From positions 53,561-117,560 of the forward strand of contig NZ_CP061308.1 in the NCBI RefSeq assembly GCF_018687935.1: a stretch of DNA of 64,000 bases, given 5' to 3'. Under the pieces are notes generated by a model. It worked only from the letters and a program-made list of their open reading frames with translations, did no database searches and had not been told where the DNA came from. The translations under genes and the position numbers were made by a program. This DNA comes from Polynucleobacter sp. JS-JIR-5-A7 (GTDB taxonomy: Bacteria; Pseudomonadota; Gammaproteobacteria; Burkholderiales; Burkholderiaceae). Below, piece by piece: positions 16,288 to 24,585 of this stretch (position 1 is the stretch's first letter; each line of letters begins with the position of its first letter).

Positions 16288-17625
16288 ATGGCATTAGCAC
16301 CTACCAATAACCCAGGGACTGCAACAGCAGGAGGCAAGTTTGGCGAATTACGTCAACGCTTGATTTTCTTGGTGTTGGCTTTGCTCGTGTTCCGTTTAGG
16401 TGCCCATATTCCAGTTCCGGGTATTGATCCAGACCAGCTCGCGCAGTTATTTGCTGGCCAAAAAGACGGCATCTTGGGAATGTTTAACTTGTTCTCAGGC
16501 GGTGCGTTATCTCGCTTTACTGTATTTGCCCTGGGAATCATGCCTTATATTTCTGCATCGATCATCATGCAGTTAATGACTATTGTTGTGCCATCATTAG
16601 AGTCTTTGAAAAAAGAAGGCCAAGCTGGTCAGCGCAAGATCACTCAGTACACCCGTTACGGCACTGTGCTTTTAGCAACCTTCCAGGCATTAGGAATCTC
16701 TGTTGCTTTGCAAGCTCAGCCAGGACTAGTGGTTAATCCAGGTTTGATGTTTGAAATCAATACTGTAGTGACTCTGGTAACTGGCACGATGTTCTTGATG
16801 TGGCTTGGTGAGCAAATCACTGAGCGTGGTTTGGGTAACGGTATTTCCATCATTATTTTTGGCGGCATCGTCTCTGGTTTGCCAAACGCTTTAGCTAGCT
16901 TATTAGAGTTAGTTCGTACTGGCTCGATGAATATTATTTCTGCATTACTCATCGTTGTCATTTGCGTAGCAGTGACTTATTTTGTGGTATTCGTAGAGCG
17001 CGGTCAGCGTCGTATCTTAGTGAACTACGCTAAGCGCCAGGTTGGCAATAAGGTTTACGGTGGCCAATCTTCTTACTTCCCATTGAAGTTAAACATGGCA
17101 GGCGTTATTCCTCCAATTTTTGCGTCTTCAATTATTTTGTTCCCTGCAACGATTGCTGGCTGGTTTACTTCAGGTGAGCCAACCAATATGTTTAGCAGAA
17201 TCATTAAAGACTTGGCAGCAACATTAGCTCCTGGCCAGCCTGTGTACACAATTTTGTATGCTGCAGCGATCATCTTCTTCTGTTTCTTCTACACCGCATT
17301 GGTATTTAACAGTCGTGAGACAGCAGATAACTTGAAGAAGAGCGGTGCATTTGTTCCGGGTATTCGTCCAGGCGATCAAACAGCACGATATATCGATAAG
17401 ATCCTGGTGCGCTTAACTTTGGCTGGTGCAATTTACATGGTTTTGGTTTGTTTATTACCAGAATTTTTAGTGTTGAAGTACAACGTGCCGTTCTATTTTG
17501 GCGGTACTTCATTGTTGATTATTGTGGTTGTTGCAATGGATTTCATGGCTCAAGTTCAGTCATACGTGATGCAACAGCAGTACGGCTCTTTGATGAAAAA
17601 AGCCAACTTTAAGATGGGCGCTTAA
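16288..17625 (+). CDS. secY: Protein translocase channel subunit SecY
   Basis: SecY forms the inner-membrane protein-conducting channel with SecE and SecG. The 445 residues and about ten hydrophobic segments match the family. Seen are the IPVPGID periplasmic stretch after segment 1, GLGNGISIIIFGGIVSGLPN, the cytoplasmic loop VERGQRRILVNYAKRQVG (SecA and ribosome contacts) and FVPGIRPGDQTARYID. It lies at the end of the spc group, and infA starts four bases after its stop. Confidence 0.98.
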   Translation: MALAPTNNPGTATAGGKFGELRQRLIFLVLALLVFRLGAHIPVPGIDPDQLAQLFAGQKDGILGMFNLFSGGALSRFTVFALGIMPYISASIIMQLMTIVVPSLESLKKEGQAGQRKITQYTRYGTVLLATFQALGISVALQAQPGLVVNPGLMFEINTVVTLVTGTMFLMWLGEQITERGLGNGISIIIFGGIVSGLPNALASLLELVRTGSMNIISALLIVVICVAVTYFVVFVERGQRRILVNYAKRQVGNKVYGGQSSYFPLKLNMAGVIPPIFASSIILFPATIAGWFTSGEPTNMFSRIIKDLAATLAPGQPVYTILYAAAIIFFCFFYTALVFNSRETADNLKKSGAFVPGIRPGDQTARYIDKILVRLTLAGAIYMVLVCLLPEFLVLKYNVPFYFGGTSLLIIVVVAMDFMAQVQSYVMQQQYGSLMKKANFKMGA

Positions 17626-17629
17626 CTGA

Positions 17630-17848
17630 ATGTCTAAAGACGATGTTATTCAGATGGCGGGAGAGATTATTGAGAATTTGCCGAACGCGATGTTTCGCGT
17701 GAAGCTAGAAAACGGACATGTGGTTCTAGGGCACATTTCTGGAAAGATGCGGATGCACTACATTCGTATTTTGCCGGGAGATAAGGTAACGGTGGAGATG
17801 ACTCCTTACGACCTGACGCGCGCCAGAATCATTTTCCGGGCGAAGTAA
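17630..17848 (+). CDS. infA: Translation initiation factor IF-1
   Basis: IF-1 binds the 30S A site during initiation. The 72 residues form a single OB fold: MSKDDVIQMAGEIIENLPNAMFRVKLENGHVVLGHISGKMRMHYIRILPGDKV is clearly IF-1. There is no strong ribosome-binding site, and the four-base gap from secY suggests coupled translation. Location between secY and rpmJ is common in betaproteobacteria; in E. coli infA is elsewhere. Some Burkholderiales have a second infA, which would need checking in the full genome. Confidence 0.96.
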   Translation: MSKDDVIQMAGEIIENLPNAMFRVKLENGHVVLGHISGKMRMHYIRILPGDKVTVEMTPYDLTRARIIFRAK

Positions 17849-17882
17849 AGATTAAGTAGTACCTATTTTTAAGAGGTGAGTT

Positions 17883-17999
17883 ATGAAAGTTTTAGCATCC
17901 GTTAAGTGTATTTGCAGAAATTGCAAGATCATTAAGCGCAAACGCGTTGTGCGTGTGATCTGTTCTTCAGACGCACGTCATAAGCAGCGTCAAGGCTGA
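17883..17999 (+). CDS. rpmJ: 50S ribosomal protein L36
   Basis: A 38-codon gene starting ATG at 17883 and ending TGA at 17997-17999, with GAGGTGAG as ribosome-binding site. The product, beginning MKVLASVKCICRNCK and ending DARHKQRQG, is L36, the smallest 50S protein, near the L11 stalk region. Cys11, Cys14, Cys27 and His33 keep the zinc-binding pattern of the metal-containing form. The position between infA and rpsM is the canonical one. Confidence 0.97.
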   Translation: MKVLASVKCICRNCKIIKRKRVVRVICSSDARHKQRQG

Positions 18000-18023
18000 T
18001 CTGGTTAATTAAGAGGAAATCTC

Positions 18024-18389
18024 ATGGCACGTATCGCTGGGGTAAACATCCCAAATCATCAACATACTGTTATCGGTTTAACAGCAATTTTTGGCATTGG
18101 CACAACTCGTGCTCACAAAATTTGCCAAACCACAGGTGTTGCAATCGATAAAAAAGTTAAAGATCTTACTGACGCTGACTTGGAAAAGTTGCGTGATGAA
18201 GTAGGTAAGTTCATCACCGAAGGTGACCTTCGTCGTGAAGTAACTATGAGCATCAAGCGTTTGATGGACTTAGGTTGCTACCGTGGCGTGCGTCATCGTA
18301 AGGGCTTGCCTGTTCGTGGTCAACGTACTAAGACCAATGCGCGTACCCGTAAGGGCCCACGTAAGTCCGGCATCGCACTGAAGAAATAA
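18024..18389 (+). CDS. rpsM: 30S ribosomal protein S13
   Basis: S13 lies in the 30S head, contacts P-site tRNA through its C-terminal tail and bridges to L5. It has 121 residues (118 in E. coli). MARIAGVNIPNHQHTVIGLTAIFGIGTTRA and the GLPVRGQRTKTNARTRKGPRK tail are diagnostic. It opens the alpha group after rpmJ with AGAGGAAA as ribosome-binding site. The 24-base gap before it leaves no room for the S4-binding pseudoknot that E. coli places ahead of rpsM. Confidence 0.97.
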   Translation: MARIAGVNIPNHQHTVIGLTAIFGIGTTRAHKICQTTGVAIDKKVKDLTDADLEKLRDEVGKFITEGDLRREVTMSIKRLMDLGCYRGVRHRKGLPVRGQRTKTNARTRKGPRKSGIALKK

Positions 18390-18407
18390 TCAAGAAAGTT
18401 TATTGAC

Positions 18408-18815
18408 ATGGCAAAACAACAATCCGCTTCCGCCGCTTCACAGCGCACTCGTAAGAAGGTTAAAAAGAACGTTGCTGACGGTATTGCACACGTTCATGCT
18501 TCTTTTAATAACACCATTATTACGATCACTGATCGTCAAGGAAATGCGCTTTCATGGGCAACTTCTGGCGGCCAAGGCTTCAAAGGCTCACGTAAGTCAA
18601 CACCTTTTGCTGCTCAAGTAGCGGCTGAAGTTGCTGGTAAAGCTGCCGTTGAATGCGGTATCAAGAACTTGGAAGTTCAGATCAAAGGCCCGGGCCCAGG
18701 TCGTGAATCAGCAGTTCGTGCATTGAACTCATTGGGGATCAAGATCACTGAGATTCAAGACGTCACTCCAGTTCCACACAATGGTTGCCGTCCTCCTAAG
18801 CGTCGTCGTATCTAA
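18408..18815 (+). CDS. rpsK: 30S ribosomal protein S11
   Basis: S11 is on the 30S platform and interacts with mRNA near the E site. At 135 residues it is slightly longer than E. coli (129) because of an N-terminal Gln/Ser/Ala stretch. VADGIAHVHASFNNTIITITDRQGNALSWATSGG and the IKGPGPGRESAVRAL block are signatures, and DVTPVPHNGCRPPKRRRI is the usual end; its Asn-Gly is the isoaspartate site in E. coli. Confidence 0.97.
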   Translation: MAKQQSASAASQRTRKKVKKNVADGIAHVHASFNNTIITITDRQGNALSWATSGGQGFKGSRKSTPFAAQVAAEVAGKAAVECGIKNLEVQIKGPGPGRESAVRALNSLGIKITEIQDVTPVPHNGCRPPKRRRI

Positions 18816-18864
18816 GCTAGGAAGTTGGCAGTACAAGTTTTAGTAGTTTTTATTAAAGCCCACC

Positions 18865-18913
18865 GTTCATCTGATTTAAAGGGTGAACTCACCGCCGGTC
18901 GCAAGACTGCGGC
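18865..18913 (+). promoter_or_regulatory. Two hairpins in the rpsD leader
   Basis: GTTCATC (18865-18871) pairs with GGTGAAC (18882-18888) through seven pairs including one G-U. Directly after it, GCCGGTC (18894-18900) and GAC-TG-CGGC (18905-18913) close a GCAA tetraloop with a two-base bulge. Both precede the AAAGGAAAG site of rpsD. Since rpsD encodes S4, a common autogenous repressor, this may be a regulatory leader; that role is inferred. Confidence 0.45.
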
Positions 18914-18930
18914 AAAGAAAGGAAAGCATC

Positions 18931-19554
18931 GTGGCACGTTACTTAGGGCCTAAGGCCAAATTAGCACGTCGGGAAGGTACCGACTTATTTTTAAAGAGCG
19001 CACGTCGCGCCCTGTCAGACAAGTGCAAGTTAGATACTAAGCCTGGTCAACATGGTCGTACATCTGGCTCAAGAACATCAGACTACGGTAATCAGTTGCG
19101 TGAAAAGCAAAAGGTTAAGCGTATCTATGGCGTACTAGAGCGTCAATTTCGTCGTTACTTCGCAGAAGCTGAGCGTCGTAAGGGCAATACTGGCGAAACA
19201 TTGCTCCAATTGCTAGAGTCACGTCTCGACAACGTGGTGTATCGCATGGGCTTTGGTTCAACACGTGCTGAAGCACGTCAGTTAGTTTCTCATGGCGCCA
19301 TCATGCTCAATGGCAGCGCAGTGAATATTCCATCCATCCAAGTTAAGCCTGGTGATGTGGTTGCAATTCGTGAAAAAGCGAAGAAGCAAGCGCGTATTAC
19401 AGAATCACTCAATTTGGTTCAGCAAATGTCTGCAGTTACCTGGGTTTCAGTTGATGCGGCTAAGCTGGAAGGAACATTTAAGCAAGTGCCCGACCGCGAA
19501 GATATTAGCGGTGAAATTAATGAAAGTTTGATCGTCGAATTGTATTCACGCTAA
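18931..19554 (+). CDS. rpsD: 30S ribosomal protein S4
   Basis: S4 nucleates 30S assembly by binding the 5' domain of 16S rRNA and often represses its own operon. The GTG at 18931, behind AAAGGAAAG, gives MARYLGPKAKLARREGTDL, the normal N-terminus, and 207 residues (206 in E. coli); an upstream in-frame start at 18883 lies inside a hairpin and is rejected. The S4 domain is seen as SRLDNVVYRMGFGSTRAEARQLVSHGAIMLNG. rpoA follows after 23 bases. Confidence 0.96.
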   Translation: MARYLGPKAKLARREGTDLFLKSARRALSDKCKLDTKPGQHGRTSGSRTSDYGNQLREKQKVKRIYGVLERQFRRYFAEAERRKGNTGETLLQLLESRLDNVVYRMGFGSTRAEARQLVSHGAIMLNGSAVNIPSIQVKPGDVVAIREKAKKQARITESLNLVQQMSAVTWVSVDAAKLEGTFKQVPDREDISGEINESLIVELYSR

Positions 19555-19577
19555 TTAGGCACTATCAAGGAAAAAAT

Positions 19578-20558
19578 ATGCAAACAAATTTGCTCAAGCC
19601 AAAAATTATTTCTGTTGAAGCGCTTTCCGCCAACCAAGCTAAGGTTGTTATGGAGCCGTTCGAGCGTGGCTATGGCCACACACTCGGAAATGCATTACGT
19701 CGCGTACTCTTGTCCTCGATGGTTGGTTATGCACCAACTGAAGTAGATATTGCAGGTGTAGTTCATGAATATTCCACATTGGATGGCGTGCAAGAAGACG
19801 TTGTAAACCTCTTGCTCAACCTCAAGGGAATCGTATTTAAGTTGCAATCCCGTGACGAAGTCACTATCAATTTGCGTAAAGAAGGTCCAGGCGTTGTTAC
19901 TGCAAAAGATATCGATTTGCCACATGATGTAGAAATTATCAATCCTGATCACGTGATCGCTCACTTGTCTGCTGGTGGCAAGTTAGATATGCAGATTAAG
20001 GTTGAAAAAGGTCGTGGTTATGTTCCTGGTAACGTGCGTCAATACAACGACGAGACTACTAAGATCATTGGCCGTATCGTATTGGATGCCTCATTTAGTC
20101 CAGTAAGCCGCGTTAGCTATGCTGTTGAATCTGCTCGTGTTGAGCAACGTACCGACCTCGATCGTCTCGTAATGACTATCGAAACAAACGGTGTATTGTC
20201 TCCTGAAGAAGCAATTCGTCAAGCGGCTAGCATTTTAGTGGATCAGTTGGTTGTATTCGCAGCTCTCGAGAGCAGTGAAGTGTCTGGTGATCTTGCACCA
20301 AGTCGTTCTTCAATGGTTGATCCAATGTTGATGCGTCCAGTTGATGATCTCGAGCTCACAGTCCGTTCTGCAAACTGCTTGAAGGCCGAGAACATCTACT
20401 ATATCGGTGACTTGATTCAACGTACAGAGAATGAATTGTTGAAGACGCCTAATTTGGGTCGTAAGTCTTTGAATGAAATCAAAGACGTATTGGCTGCTCG
20501 TGGCTTAAGTCTTGGCATGAAACTCGAAAGCTGGCCTCCAGCTAACCTCGAGAAATAA
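19578..20558 (+). CDS. rpoA: RNA polymerase alpha subunit
   Basis: Alpha dimerises to seed RNA polymerase assembly and contacts promoter UP elements and activators. The 326 residues match the family (329). The N-terminal domain shows MEPFERGYGHTLGNALRRVLLSSM and the DVEIINPDHVIAHLS region; a linker near 235-250 leads to the C-terminal domain, with LMRPVDDLELTVRSANCLKAENIYYIGDLIQRTENELLKTPNLGRKSLNEIKDVL. It sits between rpsD and rplQ in the classical alpha order. Confidence 0.98.
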   Translation: MQTNLLKPKIISVEALSANQAKVVMEPFERGYGHTLGNALRRVLLSSMVGYAPTEVDIAGVVHEYSTLDGVQEDVVNLLLNLKGIVFKLQSRDEVTINLRKEGPGVVTAKDIDLPHDVEIINPDHVIAHLSAGGKLDMQIKVEKGRGYVPGNVRQYNDETTKIIGRIVLDASFSPVSRVSYAVESARVEQRTDLDRLVMTIETNGVLSPEEAIRQAASILVDQLVVFAALESSEVSGDLAPSRSSMVDPMLMRPVDDLELTVRSANCLKAENIYYIGDLIQRTENELLKTPNLGRKSLNEIKDVLAARGLSLGMKLESWPPANLEK

Positions 20559-20574
20559 TTAGAAAGGAAGCATC

Positions 20575-20970
20575 ATGCGTCACGGAAACGGCTTACGCAA
20601 ACTAAATAGAACATCTTCACATCGTCTGGCGATGCTGCGCAATATGTCCAATTCTCTTTTGGAGCATGAAGTGATTAAAACCACTTTGCCAAAAGCAAAA
20701 GAATTGCGCATGGTTGTTGAGCCTTTGATTACCTTGGGTAAAAAAGATAACTTAGCAAACCGTCGCTTGGCATTTAATCGCACTCGTGATCGCGATATCG
20801 TGGCTAAACTCTTCACAGAGCTCGGCCCACGTTACGCAACACGTCCAGGTGGCTATCTTCGTATTTTGAAGTTTGGCTTCCGTCATGGCGACAATGCGCC
20901 TATGGCATTGGTTGAGTTGGTTGACCGTCCAGAAGTTGAAGAAACAGCAGTTGTAGCTGAAGAGGCTTAA
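20575..20970 (+). CDS. rplQ: 50S ribosomal protein L17
   Basis: L17 lies near the tunnel exit. It has 131 residues (127 in E. coli). MRHGNGLRKLNRTSSHRLAMLRNMSNSLLEHEVIKTTLPKAKELR is the family signature and the ending is acidic, as is common. GAAAGGAAG precedes the ATG. It closes the ribosomal cluster: a strong terminator with a UUCG loop begins about 20 bases after its stop. Confidence 0.97.
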   Translation: MRHGNGLRKLNRTSSHRLAMLRNMSNSLLEHEVIKTTLPKAKELRMVVEPLITLGKKDNLANRRLAFNRTRDRDIVAKLFTELGPRYATRPGGYLRILKFGFRHGDNAPMALVELVDRPEVEETAVVAEEA

Positions 20971-20985
20971 GTCTCTTAGATGCGC

Positions 20986-21014
20986 AAAAAGCCAGGCTTC
21001 GGTCTGGCTTTTTT
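20986..21014 (+). terminator. Terminator of the ribosomal protein cluster
   Basis: AGCCAGGC (20990-20997) and GTCTGGCT (21002-21009) form an eight-pair stem (one G-U) around a TTCG tetraloop, flanked by five A on the left and six T on the right. The cUUCGg loop is an especially stable form. The A-rich left flank could let it act in both directions. Confidence 0.92.
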
Positions 21015-21038
21015 CATTGATAGGTTTATAAATACGGT

Positions 21039-21401
21039 ATGCCTCAAAACCCCTCAGTTACCGCCCCTGTTAATCCCAATCAGCTTCTGGTGGTGGTCAC
21101 AAGCCTGCCTAATATGGAGATTGCCAAAAGCTTAGCTCGCACTTTAGTGGAGCAAAAGATTGCTGCGTGCGTGCAACTGATTGATGGCATCCATTCTATT
21201 TACCGCTGGGAAGGGAAGGTTTGTGAAGAACAAGAAATTCTTCTATCAGCGAAAACTATCAGTAGTAAATGGTCAGAGATCTCAAGCTTTATTCGAGCTC
21301 AACATCCTTATGACCTTCCCGAAATTCTGGCTTTTTCACCAGCACAATATGCGCAGCAATACGGTGAGTGGGTAGAAGCTGAGGTAAATTCGAAGATATG
21401 A
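21039..21401 (+). CDS. cutA: Divalent-cation tolerance protein CutA
   Basis: Small trimeric protein of the CutA1 family, linked to copper tolerance in E. coli by genetics, with no settled biochemical role. At 120 residues it is near the usual ~110. The core motif KIAACVQLIDGIHSIYRWEGKVCEEQEILLSAKT and the HPYDLPEILAF segment are diagnostic. Its stop overlaps the dsbD start (ATGA), an arrangement also seen in other proteobacteria, so the two are probably co-translated. Confidence 0.93.
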   Translation: MPQNPSVTAPVNPNQLLVVVTSLPNMEIAKSLARTLVEQKIAACVQLIDGIHSIYRWEGKVCEEQEILLSAKTISSKWSEISSFIRAQHPYDLPEILAFSPAQYAQQYGEWVEAEVNSKI

Positions 21402-23071
21402 GAATGCAATCCTTTCTGAGAATGGTTATCACAGCACTTTCGCTGTTAATGACACCAGTTTTTGCTGCAACTGATTTTTTGCCACCAGAAAAAGCATTTC
21501 GGGTCGAGGCTACTTGGTTGGAAAATTCCAAGCAAGTTGAAATTGAGTTTATGCCTGCTAAGGGTTATTACCTCTATCAAGAATCACTCCAATTTCAAGT
21601 GGGAACTGAGCTCGGAAAGCTATATACAAAAAGGCCTGCATTGCCAAAGGGTATAGAAAAGTTTGATGAAACTTTTCAGAAAAAACTGCAAGTGTATAAG
21701 CAGCCTTTTATCGTTCTATTAGATGTCAATCCAGCCCCTGCTAGGCCTATTCATATTGAGCTAGGTTTGCAAGGTTGTGCAGAGGCTGGTATTTGCTATC
21801 CACCGATGACTCTAAAATTTCTATTGGCAGGCCCTGGTGTTAGAGCAGCGCCAATACCTGAAGTGCTTGGTGGTGCCCAGGCTGCTGTCAACACTCAAGC
21901 TAAATTGAGCTTGACTGATTTATGGCGCGAACGAGACGACGTTAATGCGATTACCCGTTTTTTAGAGGGCACATCAACTGGTTATTTATTTCTTGCTTTC
22001 TTTGTTTTAGGGCTCGCTTTAGCTTTTACGCCCTGTGTTTTGCCAATGCTGCCAATTCTCTCAAGTGTCATCTTCGGAACGCAGGGCGGTAAGGCGATCT
22101 CTAAGGGCCGCGCAAGCCTGCTTGCACTTGCATATGTTTTGGGTATGGCCTTGGTGTATTCCTTGGCTGGGGTCCTCATGGCAGCCCTTGGCGGTAGTGT
22201 ACAAAGGGCATTACAAAGTCCACTTGCACTAGCTGCCTTCGCAATCTTGCTACTAGCTTTGTCGGGTAGTCTGTTCGGCCTCTATGATCTACGATTGCCT
22301 CAGTCATGGCATCACCATATTGATCGTTTAGCTGGGCGCCAAAAGGGAGGTAGCGTTTTAGGTGCCTTTATCTTAGGTGGCATTTCTACTTTGGTTGCCA
22401 GCCCATGTATTACAGCGCCATTAGCAGGTGTTTTAGCGTTTATCGCCCAGACAGGTTCTATGAATCTAGGCGCAGGATTGCTATTTGTGATGGCCTTAGG
22501 CATGGGCTTGCCACTCCTCTTTATTGCAATTGAGGCGCGTATTTTGATTCCCTCGACTGGTATCTGGATGGTCTGGTTACAGCGCACCTTGGGTGTCTTG
22601 TTGGTAGCTACCGCAGCGTGGATTGCCTCTCCTTTAATTCAGAAAAATGAACCTATTGGAGCTGTAAAAACAATCAATGGCCAACGCATCCATCAGGTAG
22701 GAGAGCTATCTTTTGTGGTGATTCATTCACCAGCAGAATTAGATGCGCAGCTTACGAAAGCGCAGCAAGAGCAAAAATGGGTCATGTTAGATTTCTATGC
22801 AGACTGGTGTATTAGTTGTAAAGAAATGGAAGTGAACACCTTTACAAATCCAGAGGTCAGTAAAGAATTGAAACAGTTGGTGTTATTGCAAGCCGATGTC
22901 ACTGCTAACAGCCCAGAAAATCAGGCGCTACTAAAACGTTTTGGATTATTTGGCCCGCCGGGGATTTTGATCTTTAATCCAAACTCAGAAGAACAAAAAG
23001 AGCAACGTGTGATTGGCTATATGCCACCTCAGCGTTTCATTGAGCGTTTGCAAAAGTTGCTGCGGAACTAA
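21398..23071 (+). CDS. dsbD: Thiol:disulfide interchange protein DsbD
   Basis: Inner-membrane protein that passes electrons from cytoplasmic thioredoxin to periplasmic reductases. All three modules and Cys pairs are present: signal peptide (1-23), an immunoglobulin-like alpha domain with Cys127 and Cys133, a membrane domain of about eight segments with Cys213 (TPCVLP) and Cys337 (SPCIT), and a thioredoxin-like gamma domain with ADWCISCK (Cys471, Cys474). The 557 residues match the family (565). It also supplies reductant for cytochrome c maturation, relevant to the c4 gene nearby. Confidence 0.96.
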   Translation: MRMQSFLRMVITALSLLMTPVFAATDFLPPEKAFRVEATWLENSKQVEIEFMPAKGYYLYQESLQFQVGTELGKLYTKRPALPKGIEKFDETFQKKLQVYKQPFIVLLDVNPAPARPIHIELGLQGCAEAGICYPPMTLKFLLAGPGVRAAPIPEVLGGAQAAVNTQAKLSLTDLWRERDDVNAITRFLEGTSTGYLFLAFFVLGLALAFTPCVLPMLPILSSVIFGTQGGKAISKGRASLLALAYVLGMALVYSLAGVLMAALGGSVQRALQSPLALAAFAILLLALSGSLFGLYDLRLPQSWHHHIDRLAGRQKGGSVLGAFILGGISTLVASPCITAPLAGVLAFIAQTGSMNLGAGLLFVMALGMGLPLLFIAIEARILIPSTGIWMVWLQRTLGVLLVATAAWIASPLIQKNEPIGAVKTINGQRIHQVGELSFVVIHSPAELDAQLTKAQQEQKWVMLDFYADWCISCKEMEVNTFTNPEVSKELKQLVLLQADVTANSPENQALLKRFGLFGPPGILIFNPNSEEQKEQRVIGYMPPQRFIERLQKLLRN

Positions 23072-23076
23072 TCACT

Positions 23077-23571
23077 ATGATCAAAATACACTCGATTTAT
23101 ATTGCCTCTCAGGCCGGTGAGCCCATGATTACAAGGGATGCCGCGAGACTTAGTCCTAGCGTAGGAATTGAGGGCGATAGATACGCACTTGGTATCGGCG
23201 CATTCTCTGGCTCTGTTCCAGCAAAAATCAGGGATGTTTCTCTGATTGCGCTTTCAGGAATTGAGGCTGCTAACGAAGAGTTGGCGGCGGGCGGATTAAA
23301 GACCTATCTTCCGAGTGAAACAAGAAGAAATATCGTGATTGAGGGTGTGAGCGCAGAAGGTCTCAATCAGTTAGTTGGAAGAGAATTTTTTCTGGGCTCA
23401 ATTCGACTTAAAGCTACAGAATTATGTATCCCTTGTGAGCGCCCGGCGAGCTTAAGCAAGAAGTCTGATTTTATTTCTGCATTTAAAAACAGGGGTGGTA
23501 TTAGAGCCCAAATTTTAGACTCTGGCCAAATCAGAATTGGCGATCAATTCAAAGAAGCTTCACCTACCTGA
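23077..23571 (+). CDS. MOSC-domain protein
   Basis: A 164-residue stand-alone MOSC protein. MOSC domains bind molybdenum cofactor or carry a persulfide on a conserved Cys; here the motif is LCIPCERPASLSKK (about residues 112-125), where the Cys-x-Pro-Cys-Glu-Arg pattern is typical of small bacterial MOSC proteins. The start of the domain is SPSVGIEGDRYALGIG. It begins five bases after dsbD and converges on hemB with a 12-base overlap of coding ends. The substrate is unknown. Confidence 0.85.
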   Translation: MIKIHSIYIASQAGEPMITRDAARLSPSVGIEGDRYALGIGAFSGSVPAKIRDVSLIALSGIEAANEELAAGGLKTYLPSETRRNIVIEGVSAEGLNQLVGREFFLGSIRLKATELCIPCERPASLSKKSDFISAFKNRGGIRAQILDSGQIRIGDQFKEASPT

Positions 23572-24585
23572 TTTCATGAGTCTTGCTGCTTCCAGCGCAA
23601 AGTAAGTCAGCACACCATCGGCACCAGCACGTTTAAATGCAAGTAAAGATTCCATCATGACAGCATCGTGATCTAGCCAACCATTTTGTGCAGCAGCTTT
23701 GAGCATCGCGTATTCACCGCTCACTTGATAAGCATAAGTGGGGTAATCGAACTCTTCTCTCACACGACGCACGATATCTAAATAAGGCATCCCAGGCTTG
23801 ACCATGACCATATCTGCACCTTCGCTAATATCTAGTGCAACCTCCCGCAAAGCCTCGGCACCATTGGCGCAATCCATTTGATAGGTTTTCTTATCAGCCT
23901 TACCAAGATTCTTGGCGGAACCTACTGCATCTCTAAATGGGCCATAAAAGGCGGATGCATATTTGGCTGAGTACGCCATGATGCGCGTATGAATTAAATT
24001 CTTTTGCTCAAGTGCTTCCCGAATTTTTCCAATACGACCATCCATCATGTCTGATGGTGCAACGATATCGACACCAGCTTCTGCTTGTGCAACTGCCTGC
24101 TTTACTAAGATCGCTGTAGTCTCATCATTCAGGATGCGGCCTTGCTCATCGAGAACGCCATCTTGACCATGGCTTGTATACGGATCAAGCGCAACGTCCG
24201 TCATGATGCCTAAATTCGGGAAACGTTTTTTGAGTTCACGAACTGCATTAGGGATGAGGCCATTTGGATTGAATGCTTCTTTACCATCAGGTGTTTTTAA
24301 CGAAGCATCTATTACTGGAAAAAGTGCTAGCACTGGAATACCTAGATCAACACACTCTTGCGCAACAGGCAATAACAAATCTAATGAAACACGATTGATG
24401 CCGGGCATGGAAGCAACAGCCTCAGATTTGCCTTGGCCTTCTAGTAAGAAGACTGGATAGATCAAGTCGTTCGCAGACACGCTATTTTCTTGCATGAGTC
24501 GACGTGACCAATCATCGCGACGCATACGACGAGGGCGATGTTCTGGAAAGTTAAGTAAAGAGCTAGCTTGTGATTTCATCTTCAT
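23560..24585 (-). CDS. hemB: Delta-aminolevulinic acid dehydratase (porphobilinogen synthase)
   Basis: Condenses two 5-aminolevulinate molecules to porphobilinogen in heme synthesis. From ATG 24585 the protein has 341 residues. The Schiff-base lysines are Lys208 (AYSAKYASAFYGPFR) and Lys263 (MVKPGMPYLD). The metal-site segment reads DVALDPYTSHGQDG, so the three Cys ligands of zinc enzymes are replaced by Ala132, Asp134 and Asp142, the pattern of magnesium-type enzymes. A TTG at 24600 would extend it by five residues. Its start overlaps the end of engB, implying co-transcription. Confidence 0.96.
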   Translation of the reverse strand: MKMKSQASSLLNFPEHRPRRMRRDDWSRRLMQENSVSANDLIYPVFLLEGQGKSEAVASMPGINRVSLDLLLPVAQECVDLGIPVLALFPVIDASLKTPDGKEAFNPNGLIPNAVRELKKRFPNLGIMTDVALDPYTSHGQDGVLDEQGRILNDETTAILVKQAVAQAEAGVDIVAPSDMMDGRIGKIREALEQKNLIHTRIMAYSAKYASAFYGPFRDAVGSAKNLGKADKKTYQMDCANGAEALREVALDISEGADMVMVKPGMPYLDIVRRVREEFDYPTYAYQVSGEYAMLKAAAQNGWLDHDAVMMESLLAFKRAGADGVLTYFALEAARLMKSGR

